NCBI RefSeq assembly: GCF_014282005.1
Contig: NZ_JACFTD010000001.1
Coordinates: 1-64,000 of the forward strand
Length of the DNA: 64,000 bases
Origin: Sporosarcina sp. BP05
GTDB lineage: Bacteria > Bacillota > Bacilli > Bacillales_A > Planococcaceae
Reading direction: 5' to 3'
The notes beneath the pieces are model-generated. The model was not told the DNA's origin, searched no databases, and worked only from the letters and a program-made list of their open reading frames with translations. Of the stretch, positions 62,645 through 64,000 are shown one piece after another. The translations under genes were made by a program, and so were the position numbers. Each line of letters starts with the position of its first letter. Position 1 is the first letter of the stretch.

Positions 62645-64000
62645 TTAAGATGCTAGTTGTTTATCAGCTGAACTAGATTGCTCCCAAATCAACTGTACCC
62701 ATTCAGGATGATCGATGTATGGGTTACGATTTCCCTGCCATTTTTGAATGACATTATTTCTGTTACGTTCAAACCCATCGACCGGATCTTGTGCATGCCA
62801 TTTTAATAAAGTCGAAAGTTTTCCGTGGTAAGGTGCACTTCCGTTATTTAGCTTGTCGTTTAATTCCAAGTCAACTTTGTCACCCTTTTCATAGCGAGTC
62901 GCCATGTAAAAGAGAATTCTTGCCACGTCACCTTTTACATTATCGGGTGGCTCAAAAGAATTTGCTGTTTTGAAACAGCCTTTACAGCCGTTTACAGGGC
63001 TGCCGCCGTTATCAAAATCCAAATTTCCTCTTGAACTATTTACTTGAACATCCGTAGGGCGCAAGTGATGAATATCTGTGCCTGGTCCTTTGCTTGTTCC
63101 GAAGTCACCGTGTGATTTTGCCCAAGTATGTTCCCGGTTCCAATCGCCGACATTCCCACCATTACGATTTTTGGCGCGAGAATCACCGGAATAAAATAGA
63201 ATCACATTGTTGACGTTATTCGGGTCCTCATCAGTTTCACGCAATGCTACCCATACTTGATCGTAAGAAAGCTCTGTATGTCCATCAATAATTTCATGAA
63301 GCGCGTTTTTTAACGCTTGTCCGTTTTTACCAATCGCATCTTTGTAATAGACATCGGTTGGCGATTCAACATCCGCGGTTACCTTTACTGTAAAACTAGT
63401 TGTAACAGACTTGTTCCCGTCTGAAGCCGTCACGCCTACAATATGGCTGCCTTCAGAGAGTGTTAGCGTTAATGAATTCCCTTCAATTTTACCCAGCGTG
63501 GACATGAATGTAAGTTCATCGTTCTCAGGATCAGAGAAGTAGTCAGTCAATACGAGGGAAATCGATTCCCCAGTTTTAACTGTTTGGTTCGGAATAGCTT
63601 TCTGTACAATCGGTGCATTGTTTCCATCAGGCAAAGAAGGAACCACTATGGGTTCCCCTTTCGAATTTGTGAATTTAATATTGTCTGGATTTGCACCGTT
63701 GATAAATTTAATTTCTTGAATATTTTCAGCGCCTCTAACTTCTTTTACGTTCGCGCCATCGATGATGACTTCTTTCGCTTTCGTACCTTTGAAAGCAATA
63801 ATCGCTCCAGACTCAGCTGGTTTGATTGTTACCGCTGTGTTCGCAAAGCCTGCACCATGGAATTCTGCGTAAGCTCCAGTGAACGCAATTCCTTCCGTAA
63901 TAACCGACGCATCGTCGATTGTAACAGAAACGCTTGGTTTACCAATCGTTACTTTTTTCGTTTTAAGATTTTTGATGTTATATATTTTTTCAGCAATGAT
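62645..64000 (-). CDS. Secreted endonuclease I family protein, 5' part outside the window
   Basis: The frame is open from the right edge, so 452 residues are seen and the start lies beyond 64000; the GTG at 63646 is only an internal codon. The visible N-terminal part (VTIGKPSVSVTIDDASVITE and FKGTKAKEVIIDGANVKEV) is a beta-repeat region like that of the S-layer protein at 26 kb. An Ig/cadherin-like module follows (LVLTDYFSDPENDELTF). The last 240 residues are the endonuclease I domain: ILFYSGDSRAKNRNGG, DWNREHTWAKSHGDFG (catalytic His), DIHHLRPTDVQVNSSRGNLD. Such proteins degrade extracellular DNA or RNA. An SLH anchor may lie upstream, outside the window. Confidence 0.85.
   Translation of the reverse strand: MIAEKIYNIKNLKTKKVTIGKPSVSVTIDDASVITEGIAFTGAYAEFHGAGFANTAVTIKPAESGAIIAFKGTKAKEVIIDGANVKEVRGAENIQEIKFINGANPDNIKFTNSKGEPIVVPSLPDGNNAPIVQKAIPNQTVKTGESISLVLTDYFSDPENDELTFMSTLGKIEGNSLTLTLSEGSHIVGVTASDGNKSVTTSFTVKVTADVESPTDVYYKDAIGKNGQALKNALHEIIDGHTELSYDQVWVALRETDEDPNNVNNVILFYSGDSRAKNRNGGNVGDWNREHTWAKSHGDFGTSKGPGTDIHHLRPTDVQVNSSRGNLDFDNGGSPVNGCKGCFKTANSFEPPDNVKGDVARILFYMATRYEKGDKVDLELNDKLNNGSAPYHGKLSTLLKWHAQDPVDGFERNRNNVIQKWQGNRNPYIDHPEWVQLIWEQSSSADKQLAS

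Overview
The window looks like chromosome of a low-GC Gram-positive bacterium of the Bacillales, most likely a Planococcaceae / Sporosarcina-like organism. The grounds are the DUF1659-DUF2922-YvrJ cassettes, SLH-type S-layer proteins, a YveK/YwqD/YwqE-type tyrosine-kinase polysaccharide locus, a Bacillus-type MurNAc recycling cluster, strong AGGAGG ribosome binding sites and many U-run terminators. The genus is an inference from gene content, not from a marker gene. No rRNA or tRNA gene was seen.

Region 1 (1-613) is the end of a decayed IS66-family element with a frameshifted tnpA. Region 2 (about 0.9-21.7 kb, all minus strand) is one large extracellular/capsular polysaccharide locus. In transcription order it holds a Wzz-like co-polymerase, BY-kinase, CpsB phosphatase, CapD/EpsC dehydratase, galU, a broken pilin-like gene, aminotransferase, priming sugar transferase, PLP decarboxylase, NAD epimerase, ATP-grasp ligase, glycosyltransferases, Wzy, pyruvyl transferase, Wzx and galE. 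A divergent exported SGNH-like gene carries an in-frame amber codon.

Region 3 (22.8-28.3 kb) holds a VanZ-like protein, a small anchored protein, an IscB-type RRXRR/HNH nuclease with an adjacent omega (HEARO) RNA, and an SLH S-layer protein. Region 4 (29-40 kb) is a full MurNAc recovery set: mupG, murP, murQ, murR, namZ, nagZ and amiE. Secreted NamZ, NagZ and AmiE free amino sugars from peptidoglycan, MurP imports and phosphorylates them, MupG and MurQ process them in the cytosol, and MurR regulates.

Region 5 (40.7-58.8 kb) is mixed: YitT, an acyltransferase, two unrecognised proteins (one Nudix-like), an alpha/beta hydrolase, a GAF-GAF-PAS-GGDEF-EAL protein, pgi, an excalibur protein, an aldo/keto reductase, an argH-like lyase and a YngK-like GH10-related protein. 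Region 6 (59-64 kb) holds two near-identical DUF1659-DUF2922-YvrJ cassettes, a TM2 protein, a zinc-ribbon protein, an SLH remnant and the 3' part of a large secreted endonuclease I gene.

The intergenic space is unusually rich. Five arrays of a 21-bp repeat (core GTTGGACACTYC, about 58 units) all point the same way and all lie 3' of minus-strand genes. Three sites fold into the two-hairpin RUCCU architecture I recall for the Bacillaceae-1 RNA motif. Two different 200-500 bp dispersed elements are each present twice. These elements, and the IscB with altered RuvC residues, are the best candidates for something new.
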